Shown here: positions 12,828 to 24,872 of the stretch, one piece after another
Layout of the letters: every line of letters starts with the position of its first letter
Numbering within the stretch: the first letter of the stretch is position 1
Origin: Brachynemurus nebulosus
Lineage: Eukaryota; Arthropoda; Insecta; Neuroptera; Myrmeleontidae
Assembly: GCA_035578155.1 (NCBI GenBank)
Contig: JAPWDM010000007.1
Location: 38,228,413 to 38,292,412 of the forward strand
Direction of reading: 5' to 3'
DNA length: 64,000 bases
Program-made: the position numbers and the translations under genes
Notes under the pieces: model-generated
Databases searched by the model: none
The model's input: the letters and a program-made list of their open reading frames with translations, nothing else
Told to the model about the DNA's origin: nothing

Positions 12828-13211
12828 TAGTGATGAGCAAAATTAGTCTTGGTCTTGCAGTCTTGTTTTGGTCTTGCATTTTTTGCAAGAGCAAGACCAA
12901 GACTATGTATATCAAGAGCAAGACCAAGACCAAAACTATAAGTATGGCTGCAAGACCAATACCAAGACTCAAGTGAGCAAGACTAAGACAAAAGCAAGAA
13001 AAAAGCAAAACCAACTATTTAAATAGTTTGAAAGTATAATTAATACGTAAAGATAGTAAAAATTTTGATTTTAGAAGAAAAAAATTCGCTAATAAGAAAG
13101 TGCAAGATTTTTTAGCAATAACAAGACGAAGACCAACATTCTTAATGCAAGAACAAGACCAAGACCAAGACTGCCAAGTCTTGGTCTTGGTCTTGCATTT
13201 GCTCATCACTA
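12828..13211 (+). mobile_element. hAT-type MITE with ACCAAG hexamer array, copy B
   Basis: The ends TAGTGATGAGCAAA and TTTGCTCATCACTA are a perfect inverted match. The flanks GTTCTGAG (12820-12827) and GTTTTGAG (13212-13219) match 7 of 8. The interior is a shorter version of copy A, with hexamer arrays on both sides of the same unique core. Confidence 0.88.
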
Positions 13212-13237
13212 GTTTTGAGAGAACAGTGACCCTAATT

Positions 13238-13520
13238 CAGGGTGGCGATCGACCTGGGAAACCTGAAAAAGTCAGGGAATTTCAGTCGTAGTCAGGGATT
13301 TTTTTAGTTTTTGTCCCGACGAGAGCGTCGACTAATAGTTTGTGCTCTTTAGTTGTATTTTTTGCCACTGACAAGCAAAAAAAAAAGGTCTTCAAAAAAG
13401 TTTAATTTTAGAAATTACTTTATTTTTAAATAATATTTTTTTCGGAGTAGGTCCTGCAATTTTATTCAGAGTCAGGGAGAAATCAGGGACTTTTGAAATT
13501 GGTTTTCAATCGCCACCCTG
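13238..13520. mobile_element. MITE with CAGGGTGGCGA TIRs
   Basis: It starts CAGGGTGGCGATCGACCTGG and ends AATCGCCACCCTG. The direct repeat TAATT flanks it on both sides (13233-13237 and 13521-13525). AGTCAGGGA motifs recur near both ends. The ends resemble a hAT-like family widely seen in animal genomes; the 5-bp flank is short for hAT, so the superfamily is uncertain. A diverged relative may lie at 27742-28002. Confidence 0.65.
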
Positions 13521-13556
13521 TAATTTCTTGATTATCAAACGTTTTCAGCGCAAACA

Positions 13557-14165
13557 GTAACTCAAGACACCCAAAAAAATATCTAGAATAGATTCATAGG
13601 ATCAATTTCCCTTGGAAACCATTACATTTTGTCTAATAAAATTCAAAAATAAATTTCAATATTTGCAAAAAAGCAAGGAGAATCCTTGAAAACATCCCTC
13701 TTAATCCCTCGTCAAATTTGTGAGCCTTGTTTTTCATCTCATGTTTACAGGGTAGAGTTACCCGAAGTTTCCCGCACACTCTCGAACCCGATAAAAATTC
13801 AAATCCCATCCACTCCCGGCCCGATTTATTAGATTTAATTTCATTTCCGTTGAAACCCATATTGCTCCTGCGCTAATGAAATCTCTTCTTCACAGTAAAT
13901 AGTCGCTCAAGAGACCCAAGGAGACTTGTAGATTAGATTCATAAGATAGATTTCCCTTGGAGACTATGATATTTGGTCCGAAAAAAAACTTAAAAATGGA
14001 CAGGAAAATTTATGAAAATCCCTCTAAACTTCTATTTTTGTATTTTGCTAGTCTTGAAAGAATATGGAACATTTTGAACATCTGCCGAAACAGATCCAAG
14101 AACATATGTAGATTGAATCAGAAGGGTCGATTTTCCTTGGAAAACATGTTTTAAATGCAATTTAA
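13557..14165 (+). repeat. Degenerate tandem repeat, three partial units
   Basis: Similar segments begin near 13557, 13905 and 14090. They share AAGA(C/G)ACCCAA-like starts, TAGATT(A/G)-ATTCA-TA-G, and TTTCCCTTGGA(G/A)AC. Homology is partial, with no coding frame in common. Confidence 0.45.
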
Positions 14166-14757
14166 ATAGTTTTGACGGATGTCGGTTTCCATATTGGAGC
14201 AATTTTATGTTCACAAAATTTCCAAAAACATACTTAAGTAAAACTGTTTAAGTAAATTACGTTTTTTTTTTTGTTATTAATGTATATTTTTATTTTCCTT
14301 GACTTTTTTTTCAGTGATTATTGAAAGGAAGGGAACGTTCTTTTTTACAAGTTGACTTTTCATTTGACTCTCCTACGTTAGCAGTTTCCAAGGCCACACT
14401 CTTTCATAATCAAATAATATTTTTCTCATTACATATGTATAAAAACAAGTTTTTGTTGATGATTTTAACAATACAATTGCTGTTTTCAATTTTATTTTTC
14501 ATTGCAAATGGGTTTAGTTATATGGTTTTCATTTATTTATATAAAATAATATTATCTAGTGAACCTAACGAGTTTCTTTCGTCTGACAAGGAAAGTCTTT
14601 CGACTATCCCACTCCAATTTTGTTCATTTTTGCACACCGCCAAATCACCTAACTTTACCGTAATTACCAGCTGCCCAGCTTTCAACGAAAAAAAAAGAAT
14701 TACTTTTTTTCAGTAGAGTACAGTTGAGCCGTTTTACAGATTGCAGAAACATCTATT

Positions 14758-14859
14758 ATGGGACTAGAAGAGAGTCCTCTCTGCCGCAGGTGTGACTTCG
14801 AGGACGAATCATCGTCTCACTTTCTATATTTCCTCCCTGAGTTCTATCGATACCAGTAA
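14758..14859 (+). pseudogene. Non-LTR retrotransposon C-terminal fragment
   Basis: The 33-residue frame MGLEESPLCRRCDFEDESSS followed by HFLYFLPEF resembles the cysteine/histidine motif at the end of Jockey/I/R1-type pol proteins (C-x2-C-x8-10-H-x-L-x-x-C-P). The last cysteine is replaced by Phe. The flanking sequence is frameshifted, and upstream only a short stretch (CAGAAACATCTATTATG) resembles the preceding conserved segment. It is a dead fragment. Confidence 0.5.
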
Positions 14860-16030
14860 AATAGATTTTAGGACAATCTTTGACTTTCTACAAGATTTCA
14901 TATTCATCCGTTCCAAGTCTTATTGGACTTTCAAGAGTAACATTTACGGGCATACTCGTGGTAGAATCTCATTGAATTTTGACATTGGAACAACAGAATC
15001 CGATTCACGTAAAATCGGATAAAAATTACGACTAGCTTTAAATAAATTCAATTTCAAGAAAAACGCGTTTGAAGTTTCACTCGAAAGTTTTTACACAATT
15101 AAATTTGTAATGAAAATAAATAAAAAAAATGGTTTCCCAAAAAGTTTAAACCAAACGGTATTCTTAATTATAAGTGACGTTTAGTCAAATATTGTTATAA
15201 TTATTTATCCAAAATTTCAATATTTATTAATAATCCAAATTTGAAAATATTTTTATTGTAATCGTTACGAGCATCAATCATATATTATTTAAATAAAATA
15301 ATTTATATTATACATAATTTTAAAGTTTGTTAACTATCTGTTGTTTGAGGTAAATTAGTGTAATAGGAAAGGTAAAGGTGGTTTCACACGTATGATGGAT
15401 ATTTAAACAGTAATAAAACCGAGTAACACTCTACAAGTGATTTTTGTACACTGTTGATCCTGCATTGATGGTGCCCCACGTTGGGCGCCATAATTCTTAA
15501 TTGTTATAAGGTACCCTAATAAAACAACCTGTTATTCTCGCTGTTATTTTTTAGTGGGAGAATCAAACCAATTACTAGTCGATTCAATTTTAGTCCTTTT
15601 TTAATGCTCCGGGGCGACTTTTCTTTTTTTTTTGTTTTGTTTTTTTTTTTTTTTTTTATTTATTGTTAAATGAATTCTTTGATACATCAACTTTCCATGG
15701 ACAATATCGTGATAATTCTAGTTGGAGATGTTGAAAATTTACAAAGTTTCATCAAAATCTGTCCAGTAATTAGATGACTTTGTGAGAATTGCTTGGAACG
15801 AATGATTTTTTATCGTTATTTGGTGTTCGGATGTTTGAATAAGAATTATTCAAGGTTACCGCTATAAGTGCGTGTACGATTTGAAATGTGTAACCCGCTT
15901 TATAGTGTTGATGTTGGTTGAAGTCGCGGCGGACGGTATTACTTGTTTCACTTTTACTTTCATTTGTGGCGCAACAGTTGAATTTAGCAGTTTGACTGTT
16001 TTGTAAAGTGAGTGGAATTATATCCATCTG
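14860..16030. other. Gene-free stretch
   Basis: AT-rich sequence without recognisable exons. It contains a tRNA-Lys-like 18-mer at 15473-15490 and a poly-T tract around 15620-15660. Confidence 0.5.
15473..15490 (-). other. tRNA-Lys 3'-end sequence / LTR primer-binding-site relic
   Basis: These 18 bases equal the 3' end of animal tRNA-Lys including CCA (GCCCCACG then TTGGGCGCCA). On the minus strand this is what a lysine-tRNA primer-binding site of an LTR retrotransposon looks like. No flanking LTR pair or gag-pol frame was found, so it is a relic or a tRNA-derived retrosequence. Confidence 0.5.
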
Positions 16031-16801
16031 TGTATACTATGTATAATACAGCTCTAAGTATACTCGCCATCCGACGTGGTGTTTAGAGCTGTTGAAACCG
16101 TGTGTCCCGGTCCACATAGCCGCGACGACAATTCCAGCAGTCAAACAACAACACCGTCCATCCGACCACAAATCTTCGTCGAGTTCTTCTTAGGTGGAAA
16201 AAAAAAAAACACAACGAAGAAGAAGCGATTTAGAGTTCGAAAACGCGAGTTTTTTTTTTTTGGTGTGTGTGGTGATTTTTTCAACTCCTGTTCAGTTGTT
16301 CAAAGTGAATGTGTTTTCTGTTTGGTGTTCGCTACACTCTTGACGGTTACACAATAATTAGTACTCTACTTTCAAATTCAATCAGTTGACCTTCGCAAAA
16401 ATAAATGCGCCTAACCACCGACACAGCACAAAATAACATACGCTTTTTAAAATTGTGTTGTTGCGCTGTTCCATCCGTTTTTCATTTTTCAATTTTCTTC
16501 GCGGCAATTTCTGTGTGAGTTTTGGTTACGTTGTGTGGTGTATGTTGTCGTTTCGCGGTTGTTCGACAAAAGAAAAGTGCTCGGCCCGAAAATGTTTTTC
16601 CGTTTGTCAATGATGCAAGTGAATTTTTTTGATCACTGTCGTCGATATTGTTGTTTTTTATTGGTTTTATTGTGACATCATACTGTCCCATTAAGTTGGA
16701 AGGTATACGATTATTACATTAATTAGAGAGTGTGCGATTACAACAGTGATTTTGTGTCTTTTTTGCATTCACTGTGTCACGGTGGAATACGTGATTTATA
16801 T
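16030..16801 (+). promoter_or_regulatory. Possible promoter / 5' UTR exon, perhaps of ken
   Basis: This stretch has noticeably more CpG and GC than its neighbours (for example CATCCGACGTGG, CCGCGACGACAATTCC, TTCGCGGCAATTTC). TTCAGTTGT at 16296-16304 resembles an arthropod initiator. A donor-like ATATG|GTAAATG lies at 16801/16802. ken begins 11 kb downstream with an acceptor but no obvious promoter, so a long first intron is plausible. This is inference only; transcript data would be needed to link the two. Confidence 0.3.
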
Positions 16802-16809
16802 GGTAAATG

Positions 16810-19800
16810 TGCTTTTTGTTCGGTTGTCCTGATACTTATTTTTCGATAGCTTTTCATATTTAATATAAAACGTACTTTAATATGTTACTTAATTTCTTAA
16901 GTACATTCATTAGTGTATTTTTACTTTCATATTTTTGTTATTGTACGATATGACTTAACCGCTTGCTTTATGGAAATTTAGCCCCATTATTGTTACTTAT
17001 GATAAACACACTTAAGTATGTAGTTTAAGTAACATTCTCTAATTGGGTTATATGAATCAATTAAGTTGTAAAAAGTTTTTTTTAGATATTTTTGCTTTTA
17101 TTAGTTTGAGTGAAAGGCAATTTTTAAGACGACATGTTTGATCTGTGGTCAAGGTCACAGCAAATTTTCTTTAATATTCTTATGAAATAATTTTTTTTTT
17201 GTAAAGTCGTACGATATGATAATCCATTATAAATTCGTTATTATGAAATCACTATGTGGTGGATCAGTATAGTGTTGTTTTTATTCGCTATTTGAAAATA
17301 CACTTAAGTAATACAAGTGCGAATTGATTCTACTTAACATTCTCATAGTATAATTTCAATTGACTTAATCAGATGTTATTAAATTTTTTTTTCGTTGAAT
17401 TAAGTAAGAAATTGGTTGAGCGATTCACTCGTTAAATAAATGAAATAGAAACAACATATGTTTTATAAATCGTAAAAATTACTGTTAAAATTTTTTTTGA
17501 AACTGATTATACTAATCGAAAATATCGTTTCACACTCTTTCCCGTTTTTTTTTTCTTTAAAGTATAATAAGTTTCAAAAAAAATTTAACCTATTTACACA
17601 CTGTTACAAATCAAATAACCAGTGCATACAAATAATTCAATTGATTAAATGCTTTTAATGTTGACATATTATTATGGCTGAGTACAGTTTTTCCTGACCT
17701 ATACGTGGTTTTTTTATTAGATAATATCCATTGAATTGTAACGAGTAGAATCAATTACACTTTTAAATTGTTAAAGGCCAATTCACATTATAACACAGTG
17801 GCGGTACAATTATAAGTACATAGAGTAATATAGCAACAAAAAAAAATTAATACTTGATTATTTTCTGTTACAGATTTTTTTCGTTCAGTCACGTAACGCA
17901 AGATAATTTGGAAGGAAGGGGCTGGTTCCCTTTTCCGCAACGCAACAAACGGATAATTTAAAAATAATTCGTAACTTTTTACTGGTTAAAAAGTTCATTA
18001 AACAATTATTTAAAATAAATATGTGTTATTAATTTATTTTTAAATTAAAAAAAAAACTTGTAATTTATTAATTTAAAACTTGTGTGAATCTATTTAAAAA
18101 AAATAAGTGAACTTAAAAATATTAAAAAAAGTTAAATAAAAAAAAAAATAATAAAAAAATTGTTAACACTGTTTCTGGGATTTTATAACATGGATACCGC
18201 GCAATGGTTTTTAAAAAAGATCGATTGGGAATCGTTGTGCTTAAAATACATCTATTTCTTTCAATGTTACTATGATTTTTTTTATATTTTTGAAAACGTG
18301 CGCGTTCATATATCAGACAATCAACTATTGCCATCTAGTGTGTTCATTCGAAGTTATTATTTATCGCAGTATCGTGGAAATTTAGTTAAAAAATAGTTTA
18401 TGTTTCAAAAAAAAGAAGGCACAGAGCAACAAAGTATTCATATTGGTGCTTCAAATTATGATCTGTTTTTTCGTTTATGTCCTTATGGATTTGAATACGG
18501 TTCCACTGTATTTTTATTAGGTATGTATAATTTCAAATAACAATCATTACCTATTTATGTTAATTTATTAGATGTTTACAGTGAAACTTAATAATTGATT
18601 AATTGTATTTAGCCTAACAATTTTTAAAAGTGTAGTTACGCCACTGTTTACTGTTGCTTATCAGAGAGAATTTATAAGAAACAAAGTCATTGTATACGTT
18701 GTTATCATCCTCATAACTCTTCATTAGTTTTGGTTAATTAATTCGTAAAGTTGAACTGTTATAAATATTTTCTGGGAAACAGTTCATTTTATTTTTTTCA
18801 TTTGCTTAACAAAATTAACACTGTAGCACTAATCAAATATACATAGACTTTTATTTAGAAAAATAATATTTAAGCTATTTTCAGTCAAAAAATTCCCAAT
18901 TTATATAATACAAACGTACCGGCTAATGCAAATTTAAAGACTAACTAAAATTAAAGTTGTAAAATTGCTTGAAATATCAAGTTTTTGTTGGTAAAAATTG
19001 AAAATTTACACCAAAATTATGAAAAATCCACCGATAAACACATAAAATATTATTTTTGATTTTTGAAATTGCTATTTTTATTTGAAAAAATTTAATAGTT
19101 CAGAAAATGTATACCCTTATTTTTAATACATGTTTCTTTAGTGTCCTCTCTTATATTAAAATTTTTTCTTGGCCCGTCAGATATTTTGATATTTATAATT
19201 CGGGCTCGCTGACGCAAAATTTTGGGAACCCGTGCCATAAAGTAATGCTCAAATCCATTATCATTGAGTTAGTTTCTTCTACTAATCTTACAGCATTATC
19301 AAAACCTAAAACTGATATTTGTACGTAATTTTTCCAAGAATTAATCTGATTTTAAGAAAAATTGAATTTCTTCGAAAATGAGACCTACAAAATTCTATAA
19401 AATCTATCAGTGTTATTGTATTAATTACTCAGAAAAAAAAGAAGCAAGAATTATATTTTGCCCTAATTGCGAAGAACACTATTTTAATGTTATATTTAAA
19501 ATTAGTTCCTTCTAAAATTTTTCTCCCCAAATTATCAAAGTCCACGTGGTTTTTTAAATGCAATTATTCGAAAAAATTAATTTTTAAAATAATTTGAGTC
19601 ATTGTTTTAGAATTTCATCCTGTTTAAAATACTTACATGCAAATATCTATCAACAATATTTATATTAGCGATCCCCTTATTACCGTATCAAATTGCAAAT
19701 TTAATTACTGAGTAATTTGACTTAATGGGTCGAACGAATTAAGTCGTGATACTCTTGAAACGCCTTAGCGAAACAATTAAAATTTTTAAGTTTGTTAGGT

Positions 19801-20730
19801 GAATTTCTCTGTTATTTTAATCAAAAAGCAGTAACGAAATCTATGAGTAACTTTAAATTTCAAGTTTCTAACATCAAAATTATGGTTTTTGAAGCTTTTT
19901 AAAAAAAATTTGGTTTACGTAGTGACGTCACTAAGCTCAAATTTTTTTCAAATTTTATTAAGTTACAAAAATACAATTAATTAGATTTGTTGGTAAACTT
20001 TAGTAATTTCTTTGCGAAATTTTCATTTTTCATGTAAAAATAGCCACGTTTATTCAGCAAGTGTGACTTATTTTTTTTATTTTAATAACACGAAAATTAA
20101 AGCACATTTCGCGTTTGGAAAAGAACTGATACGAAAAAGGTCCTGTGACGTCACTAACTATAATCTTAACCATTTTAAACTAAAAAAATTTCTAATTTAA
20201 ACGGTAGAAACTTCATGCATAGTGCTAACGAGTACCTATTCGTGGTTTGAATAAATTTCTTTCAAACTTAAAAACCATATTTTCAACCGGCAATTAGATT
20301 TTCTCCCCCCCAAAAAAAATTTGAAACTGTTTCACTGTAAATGGACGAAAGTCATTTTCTTATGATTAACAAAAGCTCATTGTTTATTTAAGCCCATTGA
20401 ATGGCAAACAAATTAGCCATTTGCCATTTTCCAATCGAACACAGCGATCCCTCCCCGTCCGCAGATATATTTTTTTTTTGCAATGACAATCATTTTAGCT
20501 ATAATCATGAGGATTTTCTTTAATAATTCTGCACGCAACACACTATAGAAATTGCAAATAGAAAATCCGTGTTAGTATATTATTCATACGATTTTCACAT
20601 AAACAATAATGAAATCGCCAAGTGGTTTTGTCTTTTAAATCGCCCACCACCTCTGGTACTCTGTGTATTTCAATTCCTCATATAGTCCAAGAGCTGTTTG
20701 AATGATTTATTCAAAATGTTTTATATTGGG
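16810..20730. other. AT-rich stretch without identified genes; possible ken intron
   Basis: Short frames (for example 18160-18396 and 19107-19328) show no domain and strong AT bias. A dispersed repeat segment at 19555-19830 matches 23735-24010. A TCAAGGTCA nuclear-receptor-type half site is at 17148-17156. Nothing else can be supported. Confidence 0.45.
19555..19830 (+). repeat. Dispersed repeat R2, copy 1
   Basis: It shares with 23735-24010 the ordered blocks TTTGAGTCATTGTTT, ATCCTGTTTAAAATA, TTAGCGATYCCCTTATTA and TGAAACGYCYTAGYGAAAC. It is moderately diverged and has no frame. Confidence 0.65.
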
Positions 20731-20732
20731 CA

Positions 20733-20940
20733 TATTGAATAAAAAAAAAACATATTACTTTTACTTCCTATTTTTTAAGTTTGTACTTAAAAAAAAACAT
20801 AATATAAGTGATTAATTAAAAAGAGATTTTACTCTAAGAAAGGATAAACTCTTTTTTAAGTAATCTAATCACTTATGTTTTTATTTAAGTAAAAACTTAA
20901 AAAATAGGAAGTAAAAGTAAATACTTCTTTTTATTCAATA
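20733..20940. mobile_element. 208-bp palindromic foldback MITE
   Basis: It begins TATTGAATAAAAA and ends TTTTTATTCAATA. The arms contain AAAAATAGGAAGTAAAAGTA and its complement and pair along almost the full length around AAGAAAGGATAAACTC. No target duplication is evident. Confidence 0.7.
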
Positions 20941-20956
20941 GACTCATTGGTTGAAA

Positions 20957-21800
20957 TCTATATACAGCCAAACTCTTTTTTATGCGCTCCTTTTTTGTGC
21001 GGTTTGTAAAAAATGGCCATTAAAATGCATAATGTAAATCAAAATCACGAGACAGTAAGAAACTTAAACAATTACTATAATAACTTTCTTTGATAAAAAT
21101 TCTTTTTAACGGCTTTTAAGCATTTAATCAATGCATTGTATAAGAACATAAGTTATTGCATCATTTAATTTTTGTTACAGATGTATTTTTCAAAATTTTC
21201 ATAATCTTATAAAATTGAAATAGAATGTTTCTACGTGTAAGTTAATGCTTTATCTTGTTTATAGAAGCAACTTCTAAGGAAATTTCTGAATTTTGAGCGT
21301 TTTGAGTGATGTTTTTTCGATGAAACTTTTTTTGTGCGGTCCCGACCAACCGCACAAAAAAAGTTTTTTGTACAATCTGGATCGAACTATACTTTTTATA
21401 GCTATTTATGATATTTTTGAATATATATTTTTGTTATGCGGTCTCTATCCACCGCACAAAAAAGAGTTCAGCTGTATATAATAAAACTGTCACGAAACCG
21501 TGTTTGTACATGGAATATTTTTTAAAAATTGTAATGGTTTGAATTTTTTTTTTTGTCTGTGCACGTATTACGCAAAAACTACTCGATGAATTTTGATAGA
21601 ATCTGATTTGGTGCTAATTTATTAGCTAGGTGAATATATGGGATACTTTTTACTGCGGGGAAATGTCTCATTCCCATGAGAAAATACAAAAACTGGTTTG
21701 TGTACTAATTACGCGATAACTATAATATTTTATAGATTCAAATGAAACTCAGAAGTTGGTGGCTTATGTGCAAGGTCACATAACCTGACCTTGACTATAA
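20957..21800 (+). mobile_element. Helitron-like element, copy 1, split by a TA element
   Basis: The first bases ATCTATA (20956-20962) and the part resuming at 21477 (TATAATAAAACTGTCACG) together match the 5' end of the better preserved copy at 25857-26541. The Tc1/mariner-type MITE 20963-21476 lies between them. Downstream come the shared blocks TTTGTACATGGAATATTTTT, CACGTATTACGCAAAAACTA and GGATACTTTTTACT. The 3' end is lost. Confidence 0.5.
20963..21476. mobile_element. 514-bp Tc1/mariner-type MITE, TSD TA
   Basis: The TIRs TACAGCCAAACTCTTTTTTA and, from the other end, TACAGCTGAACTCTTTTTTG are flanked by TA. Two internal hairpins built on TTTTTGTGCGG and CCGCACAAAAA lie at 21333-21363 and near 21436-21466. 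No transposase. Confidence 0.78.
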
Positions 21801-21849
21801 GCTACCAAGAATTGAAATTTTTAAAAGAAAAAACGCAAATTAATCAATT

Positions 21850-23420
21850 TTTTACATTTTTGATATTTTTTTGGTTTATCAACATGGGAAAAAAATTTTA
21901 AAATTTTTAGGCTTCTATAACCGCTAAGCAAGTTTCGTTCAATGAAAGGCTTCTGCAACCGTCATTTTTATATATATTAAAAAAAAATAAATAAATCAGT
22001 TGTAACATTTTACGGTCATAGTAAGAAAAAAAAATTCCCAAAATTGCCTTTATTTTCACCGGTCTAAAGGTATTTCTCCTCTTAAATATCTCAGAAACGG
22101 TCCGTTTTACAAGATCCGTAGTTTTGTCTACAAAACCCCAAAAAAGTAATTAGGTATACTTTTCACGTAATATAAATTATCGTAACTTTTTTTTTTTTAA
22201 TAAAAAAAAAATCAATATTTTTTTAGATATTTACAATAAAAACTATTTTTGATAATTTAACAAATTGTTGACCGAATTTCCACCGACCAGTACAAAAAAA
22301 AACACTTTCGATAAATCATTGAAGCGCCAGCTCCCCGTCTAATCGAAATAGCATGACAATACTATGGACATTATACATACAATATGCATTGAATTACATA
22401 TATGAATTTTTTATTAAAATTATGCTCAATTTTACTTTTATTAAAATGTTCCAAGTTAGTACATTACAGTTCAGTTTAGTATAAAAATTTATCATTTGTC
22501 TGGCTTAATATGTCGTAAACACACAGTAAATACCTAGCATAAACCAGGCAGTTTAGAAGATTGAACAGAGCCGTATTCATGTTTTTTTTTTTGGGCGCGT
22601 CTTAGTGTCTCAGTTTAAATTTATAATTTATTTATAAAAATTTTCGACTGTGCTTAGAGGACCGCATGACCGCGCTTCATATCGGCTTTAGAATAATAGA
22701 AAAATATTTGATATTAATTAAATGTGATTTCGTTTGTTTTAATTTTAAAATTTATTTTAATTTATTTTGGCTCCCATAGATTTGTTGAATTCTAATAGGT
22801 CTACCGTGGGTAGAAATTCACTGATAGGTAATAATAATGCAAGTAAACTGAAATTTGAAAACTCTCACGCAGAGTTACCCACTGCTATAAAAATTTTCAC
22901 TTCAAAAATCAATCGAATTTGTTTTTGTGGACTTCTTTAACAGTTTTATGGTCAATTCGCATCGTATTTACAACTAGGGAACACTTTCAGTTTGTTTTTG
23001 AATTTTTATGTTTTTGTAAACAAAAAACGTCCACAACTTACAAGATTTTTTGACCTTAAAATAAATATACTTATAAACTTATTAGAATTGTACTATCTGA
23101 AAAATAGATATTTTTTTTTTTTTTTTTTGAGAATTTGAAACAAATGTTGAAATTTTTTAAGGGAGAAATACCTTTAGACAGGCAAAAATAAAGGCAATTT
23201 CGGGAATTTTTTATAACATTTTATTTATATAAATTTTTTTTTGAATATATACATAAAAATGGCGGCTACAGAAGCCTTTCATTGGCTCACACCACAAATT
23301 TCCAAATGGCTTGCCACTCTGGCCGCTGTAATTGTCATCTGAAAAATTTTTCCATGTAATTTTAACATAATATTATGTAGAATGTTGGTGAACCAAAAAA
23401 ATATCAAAAAAGTAACGAAA
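21850..23420. repeat. Pair of ~250-bp inverted repeats
   Basis: The segment 21850-22090 reappears reverse-complemented at 23160-23420. Shared blocks include AAAGGCTTCTG, AATAAAGGCAATTT, GAGAAATACCTTTAGA and TTGATATTTTTTTGGTT. The 1 kb between them has no gene. It could be a large foldback element or two opposite insertions of one repeat. Confidence 0.6.
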
Positions 23421-23581
23421 AAGGAATTTATACGAATTTTGTATCAATTTCAAAAAAATCAGTCAAATAGTTTTTGAGTGAGAATGCCAACCAATTTTAA
23501 AAATTTTGTTTCGAGAAAAACGTGTTTTTAAATTTCGATATGTAATAATCAAAACGAAACTATTGGGACACACTATGGGAT

Positions 23582-23770
23582 GTGACGCAGGCATACAAAC
23601 AAGTCACAGATGCTATTTCAGACGCTAAAACATACGAAGACTTCGAATATCGCTTTGGAAATTTGGGAGCATTAAAAAAAAATTACTGGAATTTTTTTTT
23701 AGTTCTTCGGAATGTTTTTCGAATGAAATTCGATGTAAGTTTTCGAAAAAAAATTTTTAACAAAATTTGA
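23582..23770 (+). other. Unassigned 62-codon open frame
   Basis: The first half (QAYKQVTDAISDAKTYEDFE then YRFGNLGALKK) has more balanced composition than surrounding random frames, but I recognise no family. It ends inside repeat R2. It may be a transposon-derived exon fragment or chance. There is no start context or splice support. Confidence 0.15.
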
Positions 23771-24010
23771 GTCATTGTTTCGAAATTTTATCCTGTTTAA
23801 AATATATTCGTGATGATACGAACACATATTGTATCATACTTACATGAAAATACCTATCAATAATATTTGTGTTAGCGATTCCCTTATTAGCGTATTAAAA
23901 TGCACATTTACTGGCGAATAATTCCACCAGTTGGATTGGCGAGTCGAACCAGTTAAGTTGTAATACTCCTGAAACGTCCTAGTGAAACGGTTTTGCCGTA
24001 TCGTCGTGGT
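23735..24010 (+). repeat. Dispersed repeat R2, copy 2
   Basis: Counterpart of 19555-19830, with a small insertion (ATTCGTGATGATACGAACAC) around 23807-23830. It continues directly into a 200-bp tandem duplication. Confidence 0.6.
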
Positions 24011-24369
24011 CCCAGTTTTTACATTTTAAATTTTTCAAGTTTTAGGTGAGTTTAATTGTTGTAATTACTTTTTAGACTTTTTCTTAATTGGGGGATTTTC
24101 TTTCGTAAATGTTAAATCCAAAATTAATCCAGAATAGTTTTACAGAATGTTTTAGATGTAGTAATAAAGTGAAACGTCCTAGTAAAACAGTTTCACCGTA
24201 TCGTGGTCCCAGTTTTTACATTTTAAATTTTTCAAGTTTTAGGTGAGTTTAATTGTTGTAATTACTTTTTAGACTTTTTCTTAATTGGGGGATTTTCTTT
24301 CGTAAATATTAAATCCAAAATTAATGTAGAATCGTTTTACAGAATGTTTTAGATGTAGTAATAAAGTGT
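23971..24369 (+). repeat. Tandem duplication of a 200-bp unit
   Basis: Unit 1 is 23971-24170 and unit 2 is 24171-24369. Both start GAAACGTCCTAGT and contain CCCAGTTTTTACATTTTAAA, TTAATTGGGGGATTTTC and TTTTAGATGTAGTAATAAAG. They are about 95 percent identical by eye, so the duplication is recent. Confidence 0.85.
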
Positions 24370-24872
24370 ATTGTAAATTTTCGTACATCGGAAGTTGTTT
24401 ATGGTACCTACTTCTTGGATTCTTTTTTGAATTTTAATAGAATTAGTGTCTTTGAATGTGATCCTCAAGGATAGTGTTTTGTGGAAGGGTTTCACAAAAT
24501 AGTTGCAACGCTGCTCAGTAAAGTTTGAATATCAACAATATTTTTTTTTTTTGCGTAATAATTACAGTAGGGTAATTCTTTGGTAATGGAAGTCACCCGA
24601 AAAAGTTGTAGTTTTAAATTGTGATAATACGTATTTATTTTCAAAATAGAGAAAAAATTCAAAAAAAAGTTATTATTTTTTTTAAGAATTATTTAGGTGT
24701 TAGGAGTGACAGGGGATTAAATTTTAGAGGATGAAATTTGCATAATTGGTTGTAAAATTTTATGTCTTTGGTCCCCCCTTTCATAGTTTAATAGTATTTT
24801 AATAGCATTATTTTAAACGTCCAAATTAGTTTATAAATTTTTTCAAAAATTGAATTTAGCTGTGCTAAGAAG

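Noticed and set aside
11501..13291. Frames giving QDQDQD and SLGLGL repeat peptides, also at 24788-25300.
   Set aside because: They are translations of the ACCAAG hexamer arrays in the hAT-type MITEs, on both strands and in several frames.
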